Shown here piece after piece: positions 32,508 through 33,013 of a stretch of DNA of 33,013 bases. Position numbers and translations under genes: made by a program. The notes below the pieces were generated by a model. The model had not been told where the DNA came from. It ran no database searches and saw only the letters and a list, made by a program, of their open reading frames with translations. The number at the start of each line of letters is the position of its first letter. Positions within the stretch are counted from its first letter, which is position 1. This stretch comes from Pelargonium nanum (taxonomy: Eukaryota > Streptophyta > Magnoliopsida > Geraniales > Geraniaceae): positions 1 to 33,013 of the forward strand of contig JAYMTF010000600.1 in NCBI GenBank assembly GCA_036897485.1. Direction: 5' to 3'.

Positions 32508-32765
32508 TTTTTTTTTATGCAATTTATTAATTCAAAGAGATACTATTATTGAGGGGAAATGAAGATCAATCCAACTAGTAATATCGGACACAGAATTTGA
32601 GGAACGAGTGAGAGCCCGACCCACAAGATTCGTAGACTGAACGACACAAGAAAAATCCAAACCATCTACATTACCTGAAACCATGCGAATGTCTGATATA
32701 GCTAAACCATCGGTAGTCTCCTTTTCGGTCTGAATTAATTCAACCACCTCCACCTCCACTGGCAT
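32508..32765 (-). pseudogene. LINE 3' end: C-terminal RNase H-like (RVT_3) fragment with poly(A)
   Basis: Minus strand reads DIRMVSGNVDGLDFSCVVQS, then TNLVGRALTRSSNSVSDITS and WIDLHFPSIIVSL. This resembles the end of plant LINE RNase H domains (typically NVLDFSFVRRSANSVAHALARAS). It is followed by a stop, INKLHKK and an A-run (plus-strand T-run 32508-32516), the tail of a retroposed copy. The catalytic His of AHxLA is replaced (GRALTR). It stops abruptly on the left at the site II cluster. Confidence 0.6.
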
Positions 32766-33013
32766 CTCTCCAACCTCTCTCTACTGCCCACAGCAGCGCC
32801 CCCTTCACCACCGCACCATCCACCTCCCGACTGCTCGTGCAACCATTCCTCCCGACCCGTCCCCTGCCCCAAACGCTATCGGACGCATCCTAACCACCCA
32901 ACCAGTCTTTGATGGTCTTTGATCATTTTTTTGTTTGCTGAATATAGACATCTTTGATCTTAGTAGTTGTTTGTTGTATGTATAATATTTTTAAAAAATT
33001 ATTAAAAAATGTG
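32766..33013. other. C-rich then AT-rich window edge
   Basis: About 32766-32890 is unusually C/T-rich and could be coding or leader DNA of the retroelement or a neighbour; no frame is convincing. The final 120 bases are AT-rich. Confidence 0.35.

Noticed and set aside
1..33013. A gene cluster or novel multi-gene system
   Set aside because: The genes belong to unrelated plant families in mixed orientation and separate compartments, with no shared control signals; nothing supports a functional cluster.

Overview
This is nuclear DNA from a flowering plant, most likely a eudicot. Genes are split by GT-AG introns, intergenic DNA is very AT-rich, and the genes encode plant families: a mitochondrial PDH E1-alpha, a galacturonosyltransferase-like protein, a germin-like protein, a WVD2/TPX2 microtubule protein, a formin fragment, a thylakoid-lumen FKBP, the sterol demethylase CYP51G and a mediator-associated protein. 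The species cannot be told from the window. There is no operon, CRISPR array, defence system or viral gene.

Layout, left to right. 1-4782 (+): the 3' eight exons of PDH E1-alpha, with a decayed LINE in its second visible intron. 4783-8714: AT-rich spacer with an unusual cluster of G-boxes and a knot of palindromes. 8715-9854 (+): intronless GATL. 11308-11970 (-): intronless germin-like gene with a clear TATA box. 14037-16922 (+): WVD2-like 7, with an in-frame 4 x 48 bp coding repeat, a perfect 24-bp CG-rich palindrome in an intron, and a probable 3'UTR intron holding a dead retroposon RNase H domain. 19097-20065 (-): the C-terminal part only of an FH11-type formin. 20784-21004: a tRNA-derived SINE with perfect target duplications, just upstream of FKBP19 (21192-24137, +). 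24740-26926 (-): CYP51G, convergent with FKBP19 and with a 5'UTR intron. 27787-29293: a nest of repeats (a Stowaway-like MITE interrupted by a second copy of the same SINE, a second broken MITE with a different SINE-like insert, and four tandem copies of a ~170 bp unit). 30003-32178 (-): mediator-associated protein 2, with three site II elements upstream, followed by another LINE 3' end at the window edge.

The genes are unrelated housekeeping and cell-wall functions in four compartments (mitochondrion, Golgi/apoplast, plastid, ER/nucleus) and do not form a pathway. The most unusual material is the repeat architecture at 27.8-29.3 kb, the G-box/palindrome region at 5.0-7.2 kb and the beheaded formin.
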